A DNA stretch of 64,000 nucleotides from DASSBG01 sp963800395 (GTDB lineage: Bacteria; Pseudomonadota; Gammaproteobacteria; Xanthomonadales; Rhodanobacteraceae). Every line of letters starts with the position of its first letter. The stretch's first letter is position 1. Position numbers and translations under genes: made by a program. This document shows positions 6,907 through 14,010 of the stretch, one piece after another. The notes under the pieces are model-generated. The model searched no databases, was not told the origin of the DNA, and was given only the letters and a program-made list of their open reading frames with translations. Location: the NCBI GenBank assembly GCA_963800395.1, contig CAWDBD010000002.1:62001-126000 (forward strand). Reading direction: 5' to 3'.

Positions 6907-9213
6907 TCAGAGCGTTTCCAGGCCGGCAAAGGCCAGTACCAGCCACTTGCTGCCATGTTCCTCGAAGTTCACCTGTACGCGAGCGTGGCTACCCTGGCCT
7001 TCGGCACTGACAATGGTGCCCCTGCCGAATTTGGCATGCTGCACCGACTGACCAAGTTCAAGCCCGTTGCTGGCCGATGCGCCCGCCAGTGCGTCCTGAT
7101 AGCGTGGCTGGCGAATACCCGAACGAGGTCGAATTTCGTCGATCAATTCGGCCGGTAACTCGTCCAGAAAGCGCGAGGCTCTTGCCAGGACCTGGGTGCC
7201 GTGGATACGCCGGGACTCGGCGTGGCTGACAATCAGGTTTTCGCGGGCGCGGGTAATGCCAACATAGGCCAGGCGCCGCTCTTCTTCCAGCCGGCCGTCT
7301 TCGCTGGTGGAGCGCTCACTGGGGAAAAGCCCTTCCTCCATGCCGACCAGGTACACCTGCGGAAACTCCAGGCCCTTGGCCGAATGCAGTGTCATCAATT
7401 GCACGCATTTCGATGGGTCGCGGCCCTGGCCTTCACCGGCTTCCAGTGCGGCATGCGACAGGAATGCCGACAATTCCGACAAGCCGGCCTCGTCGTCTTC
7501 GGGCGTCATTTCAAAGCGGTCGGCGACATTGACCAGTTCGTCGATATTCTCCAGGCGCGCTTCGGCGGTGCCGCGACTGTCGCGCTCGTAATAGTCACGC
7601 AGGTCGGTGGTCACGATGACGTGTTCGATCTGTTCGGCCAGGGTGAGAGACTCGCGTCCCGCGGCGACGGCGGCTGCCGAATCAGGTGCCGTTGCTGGAC
7701 TGGCGTCACTGCTGTCGGATCCATCCACCGTGTCATCGACCTGATCCGGGTCCCGGGTCCCGGGTCCCGAATCCCGGTCCTCGGACTCCAGGCCTGCCAC
7801 CACCTCGCCGATGCCCTCAATCAGCCCCACGAAGCCCTTCACCGCATTCTTCGCCCGCCCGGCCAGGGTGGTGCCTGCAAGTTCCGCAAGGGCGGCATCC
7901 CACATCGAGCTGTCGCCACTGCGTGCCCGACGGCGCAATGTGTCCAGCGTGCGTTGGCCGATGCCGCGAGGCGGCGTGTTCACAGCGCGCTCGAAAGCGG
8001 CGTCGTCATGACGGTTGGCGGCCAGGCGCAGATAGGCCAGCACGTCCTTGATCTCCGCGCGTTCGAAGTAGCGCTGGCCGCCATACACCCGGTAGGGCAG
8101 GTCGCGCTGGATCAGTTGCTCCTCGAAATTGCGGGACTGCGCATTGGACCGGTACAGGATGGCGCAATCGCTGGCCTGGCCACCGCCCTCGATGTGCTCG
8201 GCAATGCGCTCGATAACGAATCGCGCTTCGTCCTGTTCGTTCCAGGCCGTGAACAGCTCGATACGATCACCTTCGTCGCCAGCAGTCCACAGGTTCTTGC
8301 CGAGACGCTCGCCGTTGCGCTCGATCAGGCTGTTGGCGGCCTTGAGAATGGTGGCGGTGGAGCGGTAGTTCTGCTCCAGGCGAATCGTGCTCGCATCCGG
8401 AAAGTCATTGAGAAAATGCTGCATGTTCTCGACCCGCGCGCCGCGCCAGCCGTAAATGGACTGGTCATCGTCGCCGACCGCGAATACCTGACCGGTATCC
8501 CCGGCCAGTACCCGAATCCAGGCGTACTGAAGCGCGTTGGTATCCTGAAATTCGTCGATCAGCAGATGCTGCCAGCGCTGGCGGTAGTAGTTCAGCAGCT
8601 CGCCATGACCGAGCCACAGCTCGTGTGCGCGCAGCAGCAACTCGGCAAAATCCACCAGTCCGGCACGCTGGCAGGCCTGTTCGTATGCGCGGTAGATATC
8701 CACCATGACCCGGGTCGCCGGGTGATCCCGGGTTTCGATGGCATCGGGTCGCTTGCCCTCGTCCTTCCAGGCATTGATGGACCAGGTCGCCTTGCGGTGC
8801 GGGTAGCGGGCTTCGTCCAGGTCCAGGCCGTTGATCACGCGCTTGACCAGACGCCGCTGGTCATCGGCGTCCAGAATCTGGAAGGTCTCCGGCAATCGGG
8901 CTTCGCGCCAATGCCGCCGCAGCAGGCGGTGGGCGATGCCGTGGAACGTGCCGACCGTGAGCCCGTGCATGCCGTCGGGCAGCAGGCCTTGCAGCCGAGC
9001 GCGCATTTCGCCAGCCGCCTTGTTGGTGAAGGTCACCGCCAGGATTGACCAGGGTGGTGCACGCTCGACCTCGACCAGCCAGGCGATCCGCTGCGTCAGC
9101 ACACGGGTCTTGCCTGAGCCGGCCCCGGCCAGGATCAGCTTGTGCCCGGCTTCGGCGCTGACCGCTTCGCGTTGGGCTGTATTGAGGGAGTCGAGCAGGT
9201 GGGATACATCCAT
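6907..9213 (-). CDS. uvrD: DNA helicase II (UvrD/Rep superfamily 1A)
   Basis: 768 residues. ATP-driven 3'-5' helicase of nucleotide excision and mismatch repair. Motif I GAGSGKTR is near residue 31, motif Ia AVTFTNKAAGEMRAR follows, motif II DEFQDTN and motif III GDDDQSIYGWRGA are intact, and motif V TLHSAKGLEF and motif VI VGITRARENL lie in the C-terminal half. The end, FGRGTIVSAEGQG to WLVLAFAGLETL, is the usual UvrD tail. The start at 9213 (MDVSHLLDSLN) fits the family better than the ATG at 9234. Odd feature: a linker of about 50 residues near the middle (SEDRDSGPGTRDPDQ and following) is encoded by heptamer tandem repeats and low-complexity sequence absent from typical UvrD. Confidence 0.95.
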   Translation of the reverse strand: MDVSHLLDSLNTAQREAVSAEAGHKLILAGAGSGKTRVLTQRIAWLVEVERAPPWSILAVTFTNKAAGEMRARLQGLLPDGMHGLTVGTFHGIAHRLLRRHWREARLPETFQILDADDQRRLVKRVINGLDLDEARYPHRKATWSINAWKDEGKRPDAIETRDHPATRVMVDIYRAYEQACQRAGLVDFAELLLRAHELWLGHGELLNYYRQRWQHLLIDEFQDTNALQYAWIRVLAGDTGQVFAVGDDDQSIYGWRGARVENMQHFLNDFPDASTIRLEQNYRSTATILKAANSLIERNGERLGKNLWTAGDEGDRIELFTAWNEQDEARFVIERIAEHIEGGGQASDCAILYRSNAQSRNFEEQLIQRDLPYRVYGGQRYFERAEIKDVLAYLRLAANRHDDAAFERAVNTPPRGIGQRTLDTLRRRARSGDSSMWDAALAELAGTTLAGRAKNAVKGFVGLIEGIGEVVAGLESEDRDSGPGTRDPDQVDDTVDGSDSSDASPATAPDSAAAVAAGRESLTLAEQIEHVIVTTDLRDYYERDSRGTAEARLENIDELVNVADRFEMTPEDDEAGLSELSAFLSHAALEAGEGQGRDPSKCVQLMTLHSAKGLEFPQVYLVGMEEGLFPSERSTSEDGRLEEERRLAYVGITRARENLIVSHAESRRIHGTQVLARASRFLDELPAELIDEIRPRSGIRQPRYQDALAGASASNGLELGQSVQHAKFGRGTIVSAEGQGSHARVQVNFEEHGSKWLVLAFAGLETL
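7744..7782. repeat. Heptamer tandem repeat inside uvrD
   Basis: On the plus strand three perfect copies of CCGGGTC are followed by degenerate copies CCGAATC and CCGGTCC. Three heptamers equal seven codons, so the array stays in frame and yields the GPGTRDPD type peptide in a helicase linker. Related arrays lie in murD2 and next to 55890. Confidence 0.85.
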
Positions 9214-9253
9214 GGTCCCATTGTAATGCCGCACGCTGCAGGCCTGCTCGTGG

Positions 9254-9335
9254 CCCCCTCATCCCCGGGGGCGCCGCAGGCGACACGGGGAGCGATCATG
9301 GATGACCAGCGCTTTAAGGAGCAAGGGAACCCGGG
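9254..9335 (+). repeat. Dispersed intergenic repeat, copy 1
   Basis: About 80 bases containing GCCGCAGGCGACACGGGGAG then CATGGATGACC and AAGGAGCAAGG. The same series of blocks occurs in inverted orientation at 13448-13523, with about 80% identity by eye. It begins 40 bases upstream of the uvrD start and has no good coding frame. The type is common between genes of Xanthomonadales. Confidence 0.7.
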
Positions 9336-9367
9336 CGCTGGCGGCCTGCGGTCGCATGAATCAAAGG

Positions 9368-9392
9368 CTTTCGCGCCCGCAGGGCGCGAAAG
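9368..9392. terminator. Perfect hairpin, possible terminator
   Basis: An 11-base perfect inverted repeat, CTTTCGCGCCC and GGGCGCGAAAG, around a GCA loop. It lies between the 3' end of the small membrane-protein gene and uvrD, both on the minus strand. On the minus strand it is followed by CCTTTG only, so the U-run is weak. The GCA loop is shared with the hairpins of the 13.6 kb repeat cluster. Confidence 0.45.
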
Positions 9393-9466
9393 CGCTTTGG
9401 CTTGAGCGAGAGGTGAAGCCGAGTCCGGCGTGCGCCCCCTGGGTGTCGTTCAGGCGACGCGGAGCG

Positions 9467-9691
9467 TCAGCGCTTGCGACCGGAGACGAATCCGCCAATC
9501 ACCAGGATGCCGCCAACCACCACACCACCGATGCCGGCCCACTGCGGGATTGTCTTGTCGGTCTTGGCGGTGAGCTCGGCGCTGCCAACCTTGAGCACGG
9601 TATCGTTGGAGGAATAGGAGCCGCCAGCGACGAGGACCCAAATGCCGAAGGCGAGGGCAATGGCTCCGAGAACGATCAGGGTTGTGCGCAT
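9467..9691 (-). CDS. Small two-helix membrane protein
   Basis: 74 residues. The open frame extends upstream to 9895, but the ATG at 9691 has an AAGGAA ribosome binding site at the right distance and starts directly with a membrane segment (MRTTLIVLGAIALAFGIWVL). A polar stretch with lysines follows, then a second glycine-rich membrane segment (WAGIGGVVVGGILVIGG) and a basic end GRKR. The layout resembles small DUF3185-like proteins of unknown function, but I am not certain of the family. The gene begins about 75 bases after the terminator of the sX13-like RNA. Confidence 0.65.
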   Translation of the reverse strand: MRTTLIVLGAIALAFGIWVLVAGGSYSSNDTVLKVGSAELTAKTDKTIPQWAGIGGVVVGGILVIGGFVSGRKR

Positions 9692-9764
9692 GTGCAGATT
9701 CCTTGCATGAGACGGGAACTGCGATCTTATCGCGTGGCGCGTCACAAGCAAGTCTTGTCGAAAG

Positions 9765-9804
9765 AAAAAAGGTGCCCCGAGGACCAGGGGGGAGTCCTCG
9801 GGGC
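9765..9804 (-). terminator. Rho-independent terminator of the sX13-like RNA
   Basis: Stem GCCCCGAGGAC/GTCCTCGGGGC (11 bp) with a 9-base loop TCCCCCCTG, followed on the minus strand by ACCTTTTTTC. This is the strongest intrinsic terminator in the window. It may also stop read-through from polA. Confidence 0.85.
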
Positions 9805-9889
9805 GGGGAGACCAGAATCTGGGGAGGGATCCGGTCTCCTTGGGTCCACTCAGGGAGGTGAGTGAGCCGGACGCCGTTGCGTGCGTCCG
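9765..9889 (-). ncRNA. sX13: sX13-like small regulatory RNA
   Basis: Read on the minus strand, four hairpins follow each other without a coding frame: CGGACGC/GCGTCCG (9889-9868), CACTCA/TGAGTG with loop CCTCCC (9864-9847), GGAGACC/GGTCTCC with CCCTCCCC in the loop (9839-9807), and an 11-bp terminator stem with a CCCCCC loop followed by CCTTTTTT (9804-9765). A -10-like TCTAAT lies at 9899-9894 and TTGAAC at 9924-9919, 19 bases apart, placing the 5' end near 9889 and the length near 125 nt. Xanthomonas sX13 is, from memory, about 115 nt, encoded near polA, with C-rich hairpin loops that pair to G-rich ribosome binding regions. The 356-base gap between polA and the next gene is thereby explained. 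Confidence 0.75.
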
Positions 9890-10047
9890 AAACATTAGAT
9901 GGGTACTGTGGGGTAAAAGTTCAAAGCGCTGTGTCGGATCGGTTTACTTTCGGTTCATGCGCTTTGAAATCAATAACCTGCGAGCGTTCGAACGATCGCG
10001 GACCGTGCCGGAAGTCATGCCCTGGATGCGCGCTCGGAGCGGCTGGA

Positions 10048-12768
10048 TCAGTGGGCCTGTTCCCAGTTGTCGCCCACGCCGATATCGACCAGCAGTGGAA
10101 CCGACAGTTCCGCAGCCTCGCACATGAGCCGTGACACATTTTCGCGCACCACTTCAATCCCGTCTTCATCAACTTCGAAAACAAGTTCATCGTGCACCTG
10201 CATCAGCATGCGTGCGTCCTCACGACCGCTCAGCCAGGCATCTGCGGCCAGCATGGCGCGCTTGATGATGTCGGCAGCCGTGCCCTGCATGGGGGCGTTG
10301 ATGGCGGCGCGTTCGGCCCCGGCGCGGCGGGCCTGATTGCGGGCACCGATCTCGTTCAGGTACAGGCGCCGGCCGTAGAGTGTTTCCACGTAGCCCAGTT
10401 GTCGCGCGCGTCGACGCGTACGCTCCATGAACTGGTGTACGCCGGGGTAACGCTCGAAGTAGCGGTCGATGTAGTCCTGGGCCTCCGTGCGACCGATACC
10501 CAGGTTGCGCGCCAGACCCCAGGCGCTCATGCCGTACATCAGGCCGAAGTTGATGGCCTTGGCGGCGCGTCGCTGCTCGCGATCGACCTGGTCGGCAGCC
10601 AGGCCAAATACTTCGGCTGCCGTGGCGCTGTGAATGTCGGCGCCGTGGGCGAAGGCGTCGAGCAGTTTTTCATCGCCTGACAGGTGCGCCATGATGCGCA
10701 GTTCGATTTGCGAGTAATCGGCAGCCATGATGCGCCAGCCATCGGGGGCAATGAAGGCCTTGCGAATGCGGCGGCCTGCCTCGGTACGCACCGGGATATT
10801 CTGCAGGTTGGGGTGGGTTGAAGACAGCCGGCCGGTGGCGGCCACGGCCTGATGGTAGCTGGTGTGGACGCGACCGGTATCCGGGTTGATCATTTGCGGC
10901 AGCTTGCTGGTATAGGTGGAGCGCAATTTGGCACAGCTGCGGTATTCGAGGATCAGGGCCGGCAGTTCATGCTCGCTGGCGATCGCTTCCAGAGCTTCCT
11001 CGTTGGTTGATGGCGCACCCTTGGGCGTCTTGACCTGTGCCGACAAACCCAGCTTGTCGAACAGGATTTCGCGCAACTGCTTGGTCGAGTCCAGGTTGAA
11101 GGATTCTTCGGCAAGCTCGTGCGCCTCGGTCTCGATCGCCTGCATGCGCTCGCCCAGCGTCTCGCTCTGCCGATCCAGTTCTTCGGCATCAACCAGAACC
11201 CCGGTACGCTCCATGCGTGCCAGTACCTCGACCAGTGGCATCTCGATGTCCTGATACACCTGACGGAGTTTCTCGATGCTTTCGATTCGTGGCCACAGAG
11301 CCTTGTGCAGGCGCAGGGTGATGTCGGCATCTTCGGCGGCATAGTCGCCGGCGATTTCCAGCGGCACTTCGGAGAACGGAATCTGCTTGGCGCCCTTGCC
11401 GGCAACCGCTTCGTAGGGGGTGGTCTCGATCTTCAGGTAGCCCAGCGCCAATGTGTCCATGTCGTGGCGACCCGAGGTGGCATTCCAGATATAGGACTCC
11501 AGCATGCTGTCGTGCTGCAAACCCGCAACATCAATGCCGTGGCGTGCAAGCACATTGATGTCGTACTTGCCATGCTGCGCCAGTTTGGGACGATTCGGGT
11601 CCTGCAGAATCGGTTTGAGCACCGAGAGCACACTGTCGGCTGCGAGTTGTTCCGGAACGCCTTCGTAGTCGTGCGCCAGCGGGATGTAGCAGGCGCGGCC
11701 GGGCTCCACGGCCAGGGAAATGCCCACCAGGTCGGCTCGCATCGGGTCGAGCGAGGTGGTTTCGGTATCAAACGCGATCAGCTCGGCCGCTTGCAGTTTC
11801 TGCAGCCAGTCATCCAGTTGCTTTTTACTGGTGACCAGCTCGTACTCGCCCTTCTCCGGTGTCTTGTCGTCCGCCTCCGGACCGGCATCGTTGTCGTTGC
11901 TCACGGCCGCCTTGCCCGGCGCGTCGCCGTTGTCGAGCGCGGCCAGTGCCGTCTTGAATCCGTAGCGGGTATAGATCTCGCGCAGGCGGTCGGTATCCGG
12001 GGCGGCCTGTTTCAGTTCCCGAGGTTTGCGATCCAGGTCGACGTCGGTCTTGATCGTCACCAGTTGCCGCGACAGCGGCAGTTGTGGCACGGCATCGCGC
12101 AGATAGCCACCGATCTTGCCTGTGAACGAATCGGCGTCCTTCATGATGGCATCCAGTGAGCCGTATTCGGCCAACCACTTGGCGGCGGTCTTGGGGCCGC
12201 ACTTGTTGACGCCGGGGACATTGTCGACCTTGTCTCCGACCAGTGCCAGGTAGTCGATGATCTGCTCCGGGGGCACGCCGAACTTGTCGATCACCCCGTC
12301 GGTATCCATGTGCTTGCCGGTCATGGTGTTTACCAGGGTGATATGCGGGCCGACCAGTTGTGCGAAATCCTTGTCGCCAGTGGAGATGGTGACGTCCATG
12401 CCGGCACTTTCGGCCTGGCGAGCCAGGGTGCCGATGACATCGTCCGCCTCGACGCCAGGCACACGCAGTACCGGCAGGCCGAGGGCGTCGACAAGTTCCA
12501 GCATCGGCTCGACCTGGCTGCGCAAATCCTCCGGCATCGGTGGGCGATTTGCCTTGTACTCGGCGTACAGCTCGTTGCGGAAGGTCGGGCCGCTGGCATC
12601 GGTGACAAAGGCGACGTGGTCGGGGCTGGCTGCCAGGGTCTCGCGCAGCATGTTGAAAACCCCGAAAAGGGCGCCAGTGGGCTCGCCGTCAGCATTGGTG
12701 AGGGGTGGCAGCGCGTGGTACGCACGGAACAGGTAGCTTGAACCGTCGATAAGTGTCAGATTGGCCAT
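10048..12768 (-). CDS. polA: DNA polymerase I
   Basis: 906 residues with all three domains: 5'-3' exonuclease (1-290, with VEADDVIGTLA and STGDKDFAQLV), 3'-5' proofreading exonuclease (about 310-500, with IAFDTETTSLD, KYDINVL and YAAEDADITLRLH, so the catalytic acidic residues are kept) and family A polymerase (motif A ADYSQIELRIMAHLSGD, the O-helix REQRRAAKAINFGLMYGMS, motif C VHDELVFEV). It fills gaps after excision repair and removes RNA primers. The start at 12768 (MANLTLIDGS) is preferred to the ATG nine bases upstream because GAGAGA then sits at proper spacing. The gene is divergent from the DUF2782 gene. Confidence 0.97.
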   Translation of the reverse strand: MANLTLIDGSSYLFRAYHALPPLTNADGEPTGALFGVFNMLRETLAASPDHVAFVTDASGPTFRNELYAEYKANRPPMPEDLRSQVEPMLELVDALGLPVLRVPGVEADDVIGTLARQAESAGMDVTISTGDKDFAQLVGPHITLVNTMTGKHMDTDGVIDKFGVPPEQIIDYLALVGDKVDNVPGVNKCGPKTAAKWLAEYGSLDAIMKDADSFTGKIGGYLRDAVPQLPLSRQLVTIKTDVDLDRKPRELKQAAPDTDRLREIYTRYGFKTALAALDNGDAPGKAAVSNDNDAGPEADDKTPEKGEYELVTSKKQLDDWLQKLQAAELIAFDTETTSLDPMRADLVGISLAVEPGRACYIPLAHDYEGVPEQLAADSVLSVLKPILQDPNRPKLAQHGKYDINVLARHGIDVAGLQHDSMLESYIWNATSGRHDMDTLALGYLKIETTPYEAVAGKGAKQIPFSEVPLEIAGDYAAEDADITLRLHKALWPRIESIEKLRQVYQDIEMPLVEVLARMERTGVLVDAEELDRQSETLGERMQAIETEAHELAEESFNLDSTKQLREILFDKLGLSAQVKTPKGAPSTNEEALEAIASEHELPALILEYRSCAKLRSTYTSKLPQMINPDTGRVHTSYHQAVAATGRLSSTHPNLQNIPVRTEAGRRIRKAFIAPDGWRIMAADYSQIELRIMAHLSGDEKLLDAFAHGADIHSATAAEVFGLAADQVDREQRRAAKAINFGLMYGMSAWGLARNLGIGRTEAQDYIDRYFERYPGVHQFMERTRRRARQLGYVETLYGRRLYLNEIGARNQARRAGAERAAINAPMQGTAADIIKRAMLAADAWLSGREDARMLMQVHDELVFEVDEDGIEVVRENVSRLMCEAAELSVPLLVDIGVGDNWEQAH

Positions 12769-12830
12769 GTGGTTCATTCTCTCACGGGCCTGCTATGGTG
12801 AACACAGGCCCGACTTTCAAGGAAGCAAAC

Positions 12831-13274
12831 ATGAAAATTCAAACTGTATTGCACGTCGCGGGATTTGCACTGAGCGGCCTGATGCTTGCGCCGATGGTCC
12901 ATGCGCAGACCGAGCCGGGCGCTGAACTGCCGCCGCCAGGGATCAATGACCCGGGGGTCAAGCCGGCCCCGGCTTCGACTGCACCGATGGCTGCCAAGCC
13001 GGTCCACGACCCCCTGCCCGGCGGCGACGTTGCCGATGATCAGAGCCCGCCGGACGTGAACATCCGTCGCGAGGGCGATGACATCGTCCAGGAATACAGC
13101 CACAACGGCCGTATCTACATGATCAAGGTGATTCCCAGGAAGGGCGTGACCCAGACCTACCGGGACATCAACGGCGACGGTCGCCTGGACACGCAGCCGG
13201 GAAAGGCTCCGGTCGCACCGGTCTACTACACGCTCTACGAATGGGGCAACGCCAAGCCCAAGAAGGGAAAATAA
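12831..13274 (+). CDS. DUF2782 family secreted protein
   Basis: 147 residues. The ATG at 12831 follows AAGGAAG and opens a signal peptide ending MVHAQ (about residue 26). A proline-rich stretch follows, then the DUF2782 core: VQEYSHNGRIYMIKVIPRKG, a DINGDGRLD turn and a YTLYEWGN end. The family is small, periplasmic and of unknown function, and is commonly found beside polA in this order. The gene is convergent with purH across the repeat cluster. Confidence 0.85.
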   Translation: MKIQTVLHVAGFALSGLMLAPMVHAQTEPGAELPPPGINDPGVKPAPASTAPMAAKPVHDPLPGGDVADDQSPPDVNIRREGDDIVQEYSHNGRIYMIKVIPRKGVTQTYRDINGDGRLDTQPGKAPVAPVYYTLYEWGNAKPKKGK

Positions 13275-13447
13275 GATTGGCCTGGCGGCTGTGGGTGCGG
13301 CTGGCCGTGGGCAAGCTGCATCGCGGACATGGGCCGACGGCACCTGATCAGGCTCTCGCCTGTCATCGGGCAGCGTGATCCGGAATCGAACCGGATCCTG
13401 ACCGGCATGCTCATGCTGGCGGCGTTTTGCGACCGGCTGAAAATGGA

Positions 13448-13523
13448 TCCCGGGTTTCCTCGCTCCTCAACGCGCGGTCATCCATGCCCGCTCCCCGCGT
13501 CGCCTGCGGCGGCCCCAGGATGA
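13448..13523 (-). repeat. Dispersed intergenic repeat, copy 2 (inverted)
   Basis: On the minus strand this gives GCCGCAGGCGACGCGGGGAG, CATGGATGACC and TGAGGAGCGAGG in the same order as 9254-9335. It begins the 733-base region between the DUF2782 gene and purH. That region contains no gene I can support. Confidence 0.7.
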
Positions 13524-13581
13524 CGAAATTTCCCGTGCAGCAGGGTCACCGCGTTCATTCGATTTTTGCCCGTATCCGCAG

Positions 13582-14010
13582 CCCCCTGAGTCAGGGGGCG
13601 ATCCGCGCGTAGCGCGGATGGGGGTGTGGGGAAGCAGGCCGGGGCCCAAAACTTTGCGCAGCAAAGTCTTTGGGGATAGACCTGCGCAGCAGGGCTATGG
13701 CCGTGGGGAAGCAGGCCGGGGCCCAAAACTTTGCGCAGCAAAGTCTTTGGGGATAGACCTGCGCAGCAGGGCTATGGCCGTGGGGAAGCAGGCCGGGGCC
13801 CAAACTTTGCGCAGCAGTCTTGGGTTCGCACGTAGATCTCGATTTGCCGAGCCCCCTGAGTCAGGGGGCGATCTGCGCGAAGCCGCAGATGGGGGTGTGG
13901 GGAGGCAGGCCGGGGCCCAAAACTTTGCGCAGCAAAGTCTTTGGGGATAGACCTGCGCAGCAGGGCTATGACCCTGCGCAGCAGGGCTATGACCCTGCGC
14001 AGCATGGCTA
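13582..14010. repeat. Cluster of 77-bp and 21-bp hairpin repeats
   Basis: Two leaders (13582 and 13852) start with CCCCCTGA-G-TCAGGGGG and a second hairpin. They are followed by a 77-bp unit beginning GTGGGGAAGCAGGCC: full copies at 13626, 13703 and 13897, and a truncated one at 13780. Each unit has ACTTTGC-GCA-GCAAAGT and CCTGC-GCA-GCAGG hairpins. The end is a 21-bp unit (CCTGCGCAGCAGGGCTATG type) about three times, the last one containing the purH stop codon. The second leader hairpin differs between copies by a C-to-T change paired with G-to-A, so pairing is kept. Not CRISPR: no uniform repeat-spacer pattern. Confidence 0.9.

Noticed and set aside
7201..9048. 615-residue open frame on the plus strand
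   Set aside because: It lies entirely antisense to uvrD, whose helicase motifs are complete. GC-rich codon bias creates such long mirror frames; no family motifs or ribosome binding site.
13376..13400. tRNA T-arm-like sequence on the minus strand (TCCGG-TTCGATT-CCGGA)
   Set aside because: No matching acceptor, D-arm or anticodon arm at the required distances; a chance palindrome within a repeat-rich region.
13618..13950. Repeated-peptide ORFs through the 77-bp repeats on both strands
   Set aside because: Explained by the DNA repeats; periodic peptide with no start signal and frame changes between copies.
13582..14010. Possible CRISPR array
   Set aside because: Repeats are 77 and 21 bp and directly adjoining, without unique spacers of uniform length, and no cas genes are present.
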